A stretch of 55,210 nt of DNA from Betaproteobacteria bacterium (GTDB taxonomy: Bacteria > Pseudomonadota > Gammaproteobacteria > Burkholderiales > Rhodocyclaceae), in NCBI GenBank assembly GCA_016868295.1, contig VGHJ01000014.1:1-55210 (forward strand). The letters run 5' to 3'. The position numbers and the translations under genes are program-made. Under the pieces are notes generated by a model. It was not told the origin of the DNA and searched no databases. It worked only from the letters and a program-made list of their open reading frames with translations. Numbering within the stretch: the stretch's first letter is position 1; every line of letters starts with the position of its first letter. Below, piece by piece: positions 47,282 through 55,210 of the stretch.

Positions 47282-47946
47282 GCGGAGAGGCCATCAAGGT
47301 CATGCTGGTCGACGACCACACCCTGTTCCGCAAGGGCCTGGCGGAACTGCTCGACGGGCGCGAGACCATCCGCGTCGTCGCCGCCACAGGACAACCGGCC
47401 GAAGCGGCTCGCCTGCTCGACGAGACGCAGCCCGACGTCCTGGTGCTCGACCTCAACATGCCGCCTCACGGCGGCCTGGCCCTGCTGCGGGAACTGCAGG
47501 CGCAAGGCTGGAGCAAGCCGACGCTGATCCTCACCGTGAGCGACGCCGAGGACGATCTCGCCAACGCCATGCGCGCCGGCGCGCGCGGCTACCTGTTGAA
47601 GGACATGGAACCCGATGACGTCGTCGACGCCATCCAGCGCGCCATGCGCGGCGAGACGGTGGTGGCGCCGACCATGACGCTGAAGCTGGTGAACCTCCTG
47701 CAGGGCGGCGGAAGCAAAAACGCCGCACGCGAAAACCTGCTCGCCCAGCTCACCGCGCGCGAGCGCGAAATCCTCGACCATTTGGCGCAGGGGCAATCGA
47801 ACAAGGCCATCGCCCGCGCGCTCGACATCTCGCACGACACGGTCAAGCTGCACGTGCGCCACATCCTCTCCAAGCTCAACCTCACCTCGCGCGTCGAGGC
47901 GGCGGTCTTCGCCGTCGAGCAGAAAATGGCGCCGCGGCAGAAGTAG
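47278..47946 (+). CDS. NarL-family response regulator
   Basis: 222 residues, GTG start overlapping the kinase stop (GTGA). The receiver domain has VDDHTLF, phospho-acceptor Asp58 in VLVLDLNMP, and the Lys in YLLKDMEP. A linker leads to a LuxR-type HTH (LTAREREILDHLAQGQSNKA, then ISHDTVKLHVRHILSKLNL). It is the cognate partner of the upstream kinase. Targets may include genes with TACYYMT-like sites. A reverse copy of the bipartite motif begins inside the stop codon. Confidence 0.95.
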   Translation: MSGEAIKVMLVDDHTLFRKGLAELLDGRETIRVVAATGQPAEAARLLDETQPDVLVLDLNMPPHGGLALLRELQAQGWSKPTLILTVSDAEDDLANAMRAGARGYLLKDMEPDDVVDAIQRAMRGETVVAPTMTLKLVNLLQGGGSKNAARENLLAQLTAREREILDHLAQGQSNKAIARALDISHDTVKLHVRHILSKLNLTSRVEAAVFAVEQKMAPRQK

Positions 47947-47971
47947 CGCCGTATGGCAGGGACTGACTTTT
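47945..47971 (-). repeat. Bipartite motif copy 6 (overlaps the response-regulator stop)
   Basis: On the minus strand AAAAGTCAGTC (47971-47961), 8 bases (CCTGCCAT), then ACGGCGCT, which reaches into the regulator stop codon (TAG at 47944-47946). It lies 15 bases from the 3' end of tRNA-Arg. Confidence 0.75.
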
Positions 47972-47986
47972 CCGGGAACGGGAGGC

Positions 47987-48061
47987 TGGTCCCCTCGACA
48001 GGAATCGAACCTGTATTTGCCGCTTAGGAGGCGGCCGTTCTATCCATTGAACTACGAGGAG
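47987..48061 (-). tRNA. tRNA-Arg (CCT anticodon)
   Basis: 75 bases including an encoded CCA. Minus strand: acceptor CTCCTCG pairs with CGAGGGG; D arm AGTTCAATGGATAGAACG; anticodon stem GCCGC/GCGGC with loop CTCCTAA, anticodon CCT; T arm CAGGTTCGATTCCTG. It reads AGG codons. The first base pair is C-G rather than the usual G-C, a small oddity. Confidence 0.96.
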
Positions 48062-48102
48062 CGCGGGCGCGTATTCTAGCAGGTCGGACCCGTCTGCTCC
48101 GA

Positions 48103-48108
48103 TATAAT
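48103..48108 (+). promoter_or_regulatory. TATAAT -10 box close to the peroxiredoxin start
   Basis: An exact TATAAT ends 8 bases before the ATG at 48117, so transcription would begin about 1-2 bases before the start codon. No good -35 and no ribosome site are seen; a leaderless message is possible. Confidence 0.35.
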
Positions 48109-48116
48109 CCTCTCGG

Positions 48117-48641
48117 ATGAAACGCACGCTCGCCTTCCTGCTGGTCTCGCTCTGGACGGCCATCGCCGCCGCTGCCGGTGTGCCCGCCGTCGGCTCGCCG
48201 GCGCCGGAGTTTTCCCTGCCGGACCAGGCCGGGCGCACCGTACGACTGGCCGATTTCCGCGGCAAGTGGTTGGTGCTGTACTTCTATCCGAAAGACGACA
48301 CGCCGGGCTGTACGGAACAGGCCTGCGCCTTCCGTGACGACATCGCGGCCCTGATGTTGCTCGGCGCACGGGTGGTCGGCGTCAGCCTGGATGATTCCGC
48401 CTCGCATGCCGCTTTCGCGAAGAAGCACAGCCTGCCCTTCCCGCTGCTGGTCGACACGGAGGCGAAGGTCTCGGCGAGCTACGGCGCGGTGACCAATCTC
48501 GTCGTGGCGAAGTTCGCCAAGCGCTATACCTTCCTCATCGACCCGCAGGGCCGCATCGCCAGGGCCTATCTCAACGTCGATACCGCGCGTCACTCGGCCG
48601 AGATCATCGCCGACCTGAAGCGGCTGACTTCTTCCCGCTGA
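48117..48641 (+). CDS. Exported Bcp/PrxQ-type peroxiredoxin
   Basis: 174 residues. A signal peptide (about 1-21, ending AAAAG) is followed by an AhpC/TSA thioredoxin fold. The peroxidatic Cys is in DDTPGCTEQACAFRD, with a second Cys five residues later as in two-Cys PrxQ proteins; the substrate Arg side is near KFAKRYTFLIDPQGRI. It reduces peroxides, here probably in the periplasm rather than the cytoplasm because of the signal. It ends 3 bases before uup. Confidence 0.93.
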   Translation: MKRTLAFLLVSLWTAIAAAAGVPAVGSPAPEFSLPDQAGRTVRLADFRGKWLVLYFYPKDDTPGCTEQACAFRDDIAALMLLGARVVGVSLDDSASHAAFAKKHSLPFPLLVDTEAKVSASYGAVTNLVVAKFAKRYTFLIDPQGRIARAYLNVDTARHSAEIIADLKRLTSSR

Positions 48642-48644
48642 TTC

Positions 48645-50553
<1,909 letters not shown>

Positions 50554-50555
<2 letters not shown>

Positions 50556-50580
50556 AAGTCAGTCTCCGCGGGACGGTGGC
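50554..50580 (+). repeat. Bipartite motif copy 7 (fills the uup/GIDE gap)
   Basis: GAAAGTCAGTC (one mismatch, at its first base), 8 bases (TCCGCGGG), then ACGGTGGC. It occupies the whole 24-base gap between two convergent stop codons and is nearly identical to copy 1. Confidence 0.75.
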
Positions 50581-51482
50581 TAGCGCCCGTTCATGCGCCA
50601 GAGGAACGGCAAGGCGATCAGCGCGCCGAAGAAGATCGTGATGTGAAACCACGACCACCAGCGGTATTTCCGCGCGAGCCCGTCCGGGGCAAGGTCGGAA
50701 ATGAGGTAGAGCCGCCCACCGTCGGGCTGGTGCATGATGTGCAGTTCGCTTGTCGTGCGCAGATCGCGATGATCAGCGGCCACTTCGCGCTTGGCCTGCG
50801 CGCGGGCGAGCGCCCATTCCTTCAGGTCGAGTTGCCCGTCCTTGTTCAGATCGAAACGTTGCAGCAACTCGGCGGGCCGCGTCTTCCACTCGGCGAGCAG
50901 TTGCTTGACGTCCTCGTCGGTATGAAGCTCCAGGTCCGCGCTGCCACGTGTGGTGAACTGGCCCAAGGCATAGATCGTCTGCCGCTCGATGAGCAACCAC
51001 TCGGTATAGCGGCGGTCGCCCTGGACCCAGGACTCCTTCTTCGTCATCAGCATCTCGGCGCCTTCGGGGTCGACCAGGCATTCCCCGCTGCCGTCGTCGA
51101 GGATGAACGAGGCATCGCTTTCTCCGCGCGCCTCCGTGTGCCACTTGTTATCGCTGTCCCTGCGCTCGACGGTATAGCAAAACCACAGGCAGGGTACGTG
51201 CGAGAGGGGGCTCATCAGCGGGGCGCCGGCCAGCGGTTTCCCCGTTCCGATCAACTCGGCATAACCCTGCGCAGCGGAGGCGATCCTGGAGGTGGGCGTG
51301 TCGTCGACGGCGCGGGAGCGGCGGTAGGCGGAGGTCCACGCGATAAAGCTTAGCGGCGCCATCAGCGCCACGCAGACGAACATGCCGAACGCCGATTCGG
51401 TCTTGGCGCCGATCAGCAGCAGGAAGAGCTGGCCGCCGGAAGTGACGAGATTGCCATACTCCCGGCGCAGGGAGACGAGCAT
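50580..51482 (-). CDS. GIDE-domain membrane protein with an EF-hand
   Basis: 300 residues. Hydrophobic segments at about 16-50 and 275-295 anchor it in the membrane. The central part (about 75-180: GTGKPLAGAPLMSPLSHVPC, FCYTVERR, FILDDGSGECLVDPEGAEML, IYALGQF) resembles the GIDE/MULAN domain known from mitochondrial E3 ligase MUL1; no RING finger is present. A complete calcium-type EF-hand loop lies at 211-222 (DLNKDGQLDLKE). It is 3 bases after lemA on the same strand, and GIDE/LemA pairs are a known bacterial combination. The function is unknown; a Ca2+-responsive membrane process is an inference. Confidence 0.8.
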   Translation of the reverse strand: MLVSLRREYGNLVTSGGQLFLLLIGAKTESAFGMFVCVALMAPLSFIAWTSAYRRSRAVDDTPTSRIASAAQGYAELIGTGKPLAGAPLMSPLSHVPCLWFCYTVERRDSDNKWHTEARGESDASFILDDGSGECLVDPEGAEMLMTKKESWVQGDRRYTEWLLIERQTIYALGQFTTRGSADLELHTDEDVKQLLAEWKTRPAELLQRFDLNKDGQLDLKEWALARAQAKREVAADHRDLRTTSELHIMHQPDGGRLYLISDLAPDGLARKYRWWSWFHITIFFGALIALPFLWRMNGR

Positions 51483-51485
51483 TGC

Positions 51486-52058
51486 TTAACTGAACAATGC
51501 CTTCATGTCGACGTCGGCCTTTTCGGCGGACGCGAACTCGAGCAGGGGCTTCTCGCCGAAGCGGAACATGTCGGCGACGATGGAGTCGGGGAACTGCTCG
51601 ATGCGCACGTTATTGATGTTGACGGCCTCGTTGTACAACTCGCGCCGGTCGGCAATGCCGTTCTCCAGCGCGGTGATGCGTGTCTGCAGCTGGATGAAGT
51701 TCTCGTTGGTCTTCAGGTCGGGGTAGGCCTCGGCGACGGCGAAGATCTGGCCCAGTCCGGCGCGCAGCGCGCCCTCGGCCTGGCCCAGCGCCGGGATGTT
51801 CTGCATCTCGCGCGCCGTCTGTACGCGGGAACGGGCCTCGACCACGCGCTGCAGGGTCTCCTGTTCGAATTGCTTGTACTGCTTGCAGGTCTCGACCAGC
51901 TTGGGGAGCTCGTCGTGGCGCTGCTTGAGCAAAACATCGATGTTGGCCCAGGCCTTGGCCATCGCGTGCTTCACCTGCACCAGCCCGTTGTAGATCATGG
52001 TGCCGTACACGACGGCGACGATGACGAGACCCAGCACGATCAACGACACGATGCCCAT
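51486..52058 (-). CDS. lemA: LemA family protein
   Basis: 190 residues. An N-terminal membrane helix (about 4-24) leads into the helical LemA domain: YNGLVQVKHAMAKAWANIDV, LLKQRHDELPKLVETCKQY, AEAYPDLKTNENFIQLQ, and LENGIADRRELYNEAVNINN with RIEQFPDSIVA. The domain faces the periplasm or outside. LemA was first found as a Listeria antigen; its cellular role is unsettled. Here it is upstream of the GIDE-domain gene, suggesting a joint function. Confidence 0.95.
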   Translation of the reverse strand: MGIVSLIVLGLVIVAVVYGTMIYNGLVQVKHAMAKAWANIDVLLKQRHDELPKLVETCKQYKQFEQETLQRVVEARSRVQTAREMQNIPALGQAEGALRAGLGQIFAVAEAYPDLKTNENFIQLQTRITALENGIADRRELYNEAVNINNVRIEQFPDSIVADMFRFGEKPLLEFASAEKADVDMKALFS

Positions 52059-52106
52059 GATTTCCTCCCGGTGGGACTGTCTGCGGCCATTCTAAACGAA
52101 TGGAAT

Positions 52107-52964
52107 TCAGGCGGTGGGAGGTTCTTCTGCCGGAGCGGGCGGGATGTCGACCAGCCGGCGCAGGCGCTCCATGAGCATGGCCTCCGACATGCCGAGCAGC
52201 TTGGCGATGTTGGCGAGATCGTCGGGGATCGCCGGATCGTTCCAGCCGTTGGCCGAATGCCGCGCCAGGTCGACGGCGTGAATGACATTGCGCACGCGCG
52301 GATGCTCGGCGTGGTTGTCGTCCATCAGGCTGAGCAGCAGCTCGGGCAGGCGCCAGGCCTTGGCCAGGGCGATCTGCAGGTCGGTGACCTGGATGCCGAG
52401 AACCGTCTTTTGCGCTGCGGCGCTGCGCAGGCTGCGGTTTTCCGTCTGCAGGGCGCGGATGCCGAGCATGAGCGACGGCGCGAAGCACCAGAGCAGGATC
52501 TCGGCGCTGTCGTGCAGCAGGGCGGCGATGGTGACTTCTTCGACATCGAGGTCGTGGCGTTGCACCGCCCAGTCGCGCGCGAAAAGCGAGGCCTGCTTGG
52601 CGCGGGCGATGACGCGCAACAGGCCGATGAGCGCCTGGGGCTGATCCTTCAGTCCGTCTTCGACCTGGGAAAGCTTCTCGAACTTGGCGAAGAAGGGCGT
52701 GATGCCGATCATCATCACGGCGCGGTCGATGGTGGTGATGTCGGCCGTCTGGCTCCTGCGCCGGGTCGCTTCGATATAGGCGAGGACGCGCAGCGCCATG
52801 AGCGGGTCCTGCAGGATCACGCCTGCCAGTTGGCGGCCAGTGACGTTTTCTTCGTTTTCTTTCAGGCGAGCCAGTTCGCGCGCCGTCTTTTTCAGCACGG
52901 GAATATCGGCCTGGCTGAGGTAATTCACCCAGGACTCCAGCGATGGCAAAGGTCGCTGCAGCAT
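52107..52964 (-). CDS. HDOD-domain protein
   Basis: 285 residues. A HDOD domain spans about 20-225: DIPVLKKTARELARLKENEE, VILQDPLMALRVLAYI, TIDRAVMMIGITPFFAKFE and VTIAALLHDSAEILLWCFAP. HDOD domains resemble HD phosphohydrolases without the full metal set and act in signalling. No GGDEF, EAL or receiver domain accompanies it. It is divergent from earP, with an AT-rich spacer that includes TATAAC on its own strand. The role is unknown. Confidence 0.9.
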   Translation of the reverse strand: MLQRPLPSLESWVNYLSQADIPVLKKTARELARLKENEENVTGRQLAGVILQDPLMALRVLAYIEATRRRSQTADITTIDRAVMMIGITPFFAKFEKLSQVEDGLKDQPQALIGLLRVIARAKQASLFARDWAVQRHDLDVEEVTIAALLHDSAEILLWCFAPSLMLGIRALQTENRSLRSAAAQKTVLGIQVTDLQIALAKAWRLPELLLSLMDDNHAEHPRVRNVIHAVDLARHSANGWNDPAIPDDLANIAKLLGMSEAMLMERLRRLVDIPPAPAEEPPTA

Positions 52965-53078
52965 CGATCGAAATACTCCACGAATACCGGTAGTTATAAT
53001 TACTTACGGCCAGCCGCTGCGCAGCTTGAATCAGATCGTTTGGACCGTGGCTTATATTCATTCATATCAATCAGATAC

Positions 53079-54215
53079 ATGAACTCCTGGGATCTGTTCT
53101 GCCGGGTCGTGGACAACTATGGCGACATCGGCGTGTGCTGGCGTCTGGCGCGGCAGTTGGCGGTCGAGCATCGCATGCGGGTGCGCCTGTGGGTCGATGA
53201 CCTGGCGGCCTTTCACCGTATCTGCCCTGAAGTGGATCCCGCCCGGAGCGATCAGGTCTGCCGCGGCGTGACCGTCGGGCGTTGGACGGACCCATTTCCG
53301 GCCGCAGAGCCGGCCGATGTGGTGGTGGAAGCGTTTGCCTGCACGCTGCCCGAATCCTATCTCCAGGCGATGTCCGCCCGGGTGGTCAAGCCGCGCTGGA
53401 TCAACCTGGAATATCTCAGCGCCGAGCAATGGGTCGAGGAATGCCATGGCCTGGCTTCGCCCAGCCCGCGCCTGCCATTGACCAAGCATTTTTTCTTTCC
53501 CGGCTTCACCGAACGGACGGGGGGGGTGTTGCGGGAACACGATCTCGAGTCGCGGCGGCGGGCCTTCGTTCGGGACGAAGCAGAGCGGGGCGACTTCTGG
53601 CAACGGCTAGGAATCCCTTTGCCTGCGGGGGACGAGAAACGCCTCTCCCTGTTCTGCTACCGGCAAGGACGGGCCGAGGACCTGTTTTCCCTATGGCAGG
53701 AACAGGCGGAACGCACGACCTGCCTGGTGCCGGAAGGCATTGCCGGCCCCGCCATCGGCGCATTTTTCGGGCAGACGCGCGCCGAATCGGGCCGGGTATT
53801 CCATCGGGGCAATCTCGAAGTTCGCATCCTGCCTTTCCTCGAGCAGGACGAATATGACCGCCTGCTGTGGGCTTGCGACTGCAACTTCGTCCGCGGGGAG
53901 GATTCCTTCTTGCGGGGGCAGTGGGCCATGCAGCCCATGGTCTGGCAACCCTATGCGCAGGAGGAGGGCGTGCATCTGCACAAGATGGAGGTCTTTCTCG
54001 ATCGCTATTGCGTCGGACTGGACGGCCAGGCGGCGGAGGCGGTGAAAAGCCTATGGAGGGCCTGGTGCCAGGGTGAAACGGTGGCCGAGGCCTGGCCGGC
54101 TTTCCGTGTGCAATGGGGGGAGTTGAAGCGGCATGCCGCGCGCTGGGCCGAGGGACTGGTCGGAGTTGGCGACCTTGCGCACAAGCTGGTGCGGTTCAGC
54201 CTGAATCGGCTATAA
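53079..54215 (+). CDS. earP: EF-P arginine rhamnosyltransferase EarP
   Basis: 378 residues from ATG 53079. It transfers rhamnose from dTDP-rhamnose to Arg32 of EF-P. EarP signatures: the N-terminal [16 protein letters not shown] with the Asp pair required for activity, [33 protein letters not shown], and the C-terminal [20 protein letters not shown] with [10 protein letters not shown] that binds the nucleotide-sugar. A GT-B fold of normal length. It lies 31 bases upstream of its substrate gene efp, as usual. Confidence 0.96.
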   Translation: MNSWDLFCRVVDNYGDIGVCWRLARQLAVEHRMRVRLWVDDLAAFHRICPEVDPARSDQVCRGVTVGRWTDPFPAAEPADVVVEAFACTLPESYLQAMSARVVKPRWINLEYLSAEQWVEECHGLASPSPRLPLTKHFFFPGFTERTGGVLREHDLESRRRAFVRDEAERGDFWQRLGIPLPAGDEKRLSLFCYRQGRAEDLFSLWQEQAERTTCLVPEGIAGPAIGAFFGQTRAESGRVFHRGNLEVRILPFLEQDEYDRLLWACDCNFVRGEDSFLRGQWAMQPMVWQPYAQEEGVHLHKMEVFLDRYCVGLDGQAAEAVKSLWRAWCQGETVAEAWPAFRVQWGELKRHAARWAEGLVGVGDLAHKLVRFSLNRL

Positions 54216-54246
54216 TTTCCCGTTTATTTCTAGCCGCTTAACCCAT

Positions 54247-54807
54247 ATGAAACTGGCACAGGAACTTCGCGTAGGCAACGTCATCATGATCGGCAAGGAC
54301 CCGATGGTCGTGCTCAAGGCCGAGTACAACAAGTCCGGCCGCAACGCCGCCGTGGTCAAGATGAAATTCAAGAACCTGCTCACCGAGGCGCCGAGCGAGA
54401 ACGTCTTCAAGGCCGACGACAAGTTCGAGGTCGTCACCCTGGAGCGCAAGGAAGTGACCTACTCCTATTTCGCCGATCCGATGTACGTCTTCATGGATGC
54501 CGAGTACAACCAGTACGAGGTGGAGAACGAGAACATGGGCGACGCCCTGAACTATCTCGAGGACGGCATGCCCTGCGAGGTGGTGTTCTACAACGGCAAG
54601 GCCATCTCCGTCGAGTTGCCCACCAGCGTGGTGCGCGAGGTCACCTACACCGAGCCGGCCGTGCGTGGCGACACCTCGGGCAAGGTGCTCAAGCCGGCCA
54701 AGATCGCCACCGGTTTCGAGGTCTCCGTCCCGCTCTTCTGCGAGACCGGCGACAAGATCGAGATCGACACGCGCACCGGAGAATACCGCAACCGCGTCAA
54801 GGGCTGA
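54247..54807 (+). CDS. efp: Elongation factor P (Arg32 type)
   Basis: 186 residues. Rescues ribosomes stalled at polyproline. Residue 32 is Arg in [19 protein letters not shown], the form modified by EarP rather than the Lys form modified by EpmA/EpmB. Three beta-barrel domains are complete, ending [27 protein letters not shown] at 54211-54216 overlaps the earP stop and may give efp its own transcript. A strong terminator follows. Confidence 0.98.
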   Translation: MKLAQELRVGNVIMIGKDPMVVLKAEYNKSGRNAAVVKMKFKNLLTEAPSENVFKADDKFEVVTLERKEVTYSYFADPMYVFMDAEYNQYEVENENMGDALNYLEDGMPCEVVFYNGKAISVELPTSVVREVTYTEPAVRGDTSGKVLKPAKIATGFEVSVPLFCETGDKIEIDTRTGEYRNRVKG

Positions 54808-54824
54808 ACGCTGCCATACTCAGC

Positions 54825-54850
54825 AAAGCCACCCAGGGGTGGCTTTTTTC
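54825..54850 (+). terminator. Intrinsic terminator after efp
   Basis: AAGCCACC pairs with GGTGGCTT around CAGG and is followed by a run of six T, a textbook Rho-independent terminator. Confidence 0.92.
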
Positions 54851-54868
54851 ATGGGGTGCGGCGCCGGC

Positions 54869-55015
54869 TCAGCGCCAAGCCTCCTTGCACTTGGCGATTT
54901 GCTCGTCCGTCATTACCGGCTTGATGACGCATTGCCGCTTGCGCTCGATGCGCTGGCGCTCGGCCTCCGCCTTTTTGGCCCTTTCCTGATGTCCCTGGGT
55001 ATATTTCAACGCACA
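54869..55015 (-). pseudogene. C-terminal fragment of a small charged protein
   Basis: 48 sense codons to TGA (54871-54869), reading KYTQGHQERAKKAEAERQ, then RIERKRQCVIKPVMTDEQIA and KCKEAWR. It is rich in Lys/Glu/Arg with two Cys, like the tail of small exported proteins of unknown function. There is an in-frame stop just upstream (55018-55016) and no start codon in the usual place, so the N-terminal part is missing. The break coincides with the IS-like sequence at about 55000-55045. I do not recognise the family with certainty. Confidence 0.5.
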
Positions 55016-55045
55016 TCACCGGGTACTTTTAAACGCGCGCCGACA
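54995..55045. mobile_element. Possible solo end of an IS21-like element
   Basis: Two imperfect direct repeats stand close together: GGGTATATTTCAACGC (54998-55013) and GGGTACTTTTAAACGC (55021-55036), followed by GCGCCGACA. Tandem repeats of this GGGT-TTT-AACGC style and a terminal ACA are typical of IS21-family ends as I know them. No transposase or helper ATPase gene is in the window. It lies exactly between two truncated genes. Confidence 0.4.
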
Positions 55046-55094
55046 GGTAGCCGCAGAGGCTTACCCAGCCGCCCCTCCAGTGTGCCGACTTACA

Positions 55095-55210
55095 TCAAAA
55101 TGTCTTCTGCCAATTTGCCGCCAGCCAGGCGTTCGGCGTCTCGCCCTTGGTCGTCAGGTTGAGCGCGAGCGAAGCGCGGCCCTCGGCCAGCTTGCCTTCC
55201 ACGCCAATGC
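55095..55210 (-). pseudogene. C-terminal fragment of a larger protein, possibly AsmA-like; partial at window edge
   Basis: 38 codons to TGA (55097-55095), reading GVEGKLAEGRASLALNLTTK, then GETPNAWLAANWQKTF. The segment GRASLALNLTTKGETPNA resembles the repeated motif before the C-terminal part of AsmA-family proteins, but the sequence then stops abruptly instead of continuing into the expected domain. The gene is cut by the window end, so whether it is a pseudogene is an inference from the neighbouring debris. Confidence 0.35.

Noticed and set aside
48618-48641. Reverse-strand AAGTCAGCC-like sequence at the end of the peroxiredoxin gene
   Set aside because: Left half has two mismatches and the right half is TCGG rather than ACGG; too degenerate.

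Overview
The window reads as a high-GC betaproteobacterial chromosome segment, most like the Rhodocyclales and their relatives. Reasons: the conserved order bamE-dapB-carA-carB-greA-yhbY/rlmE-ftsH-folP-glmM, then tpiA-secG-tRNA-Leu-nuoA-to-nuoN, which is a familiar betaproteobacterial backbone; the EarP/EF-P pair with Arg32 (arginine-rhamnosylated EF-P); grpE-dnaK-dnaJ in that order; and a double AP2-domain protein and a GIDE/LemA pair. The genus cannot be fixed from sequence reading alone.

Layout. 1-2372: a minus-strand cell-envelope operon (TPR protein, L,D-transpeptidase, start of another exported protein). 2454-3839: cysS. 3852-4459: the C-terminal remnant of a Leu/Ile/Val-type binding protein abutting dnaJ. 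4460-8223: dnaJ, dnaK and grpE on the minus strand, with a sigma32-like promoter before grpE. 8395-11105: a soluble Ser/Thr kinase fused to a cyclic-nucleotide-binding domain, trxC and a double AP2 protein. 11107-13109: hemH and hrcA. 13174-15704: nadK and recN. 15698-16728: a GDT1/UPF0016 transporter and fur. 16805-29704: bamE, dapB, carAB, greA, yhbY, rlmE, ftsH, folP, glmM, dtd, tpiA. 29725-44855: secG, tRNA-Leu(GAG) and the full 14-gene complex I operon. 44879-47946: a small uncharacterised protein, a Nudix hydrolase, and a NarX/NarL-like two-component pair. 47987-52964: tRNA-Arg(CCT), an exported peroxiredoxin, uup, a GIDE/EF-hand membrane protein with lemA, and an HDOD protein. 53079-54850: earP and efp with a strong terminator. 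54851-55210: debris, with two C-terminal gene fragments around what may be the end of an IS21-like element.

Most of the window is housekeeping: protein folding and quality control (GrpE/DnaK/DnaJ, FtsH, HrcA), arginine/pyrimidine entry (CarAB), envelope biogenesis (BamE, GlmM, DapB, SecG), and respiration (NuoA-N).

The observation least explained by these genes is a dispersed bipartite DNA motif: AAAAGTCAGTC, exactly 8 variable bases, then ACGG (usually ACGGCGC). Seven copies occur in 55 kb on both strands. Three lie at or overlapping gene 3' ends (kinase, narL-like regulator, uup) and four lie inside genes (carA, rlmE, nuoG twice). It is read in different frames and orientations, so conservation is at the DNA level. 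It behaves like an uptake-signal-type or other protein-recognised chromosomal word. I do not recognise it as a described element.
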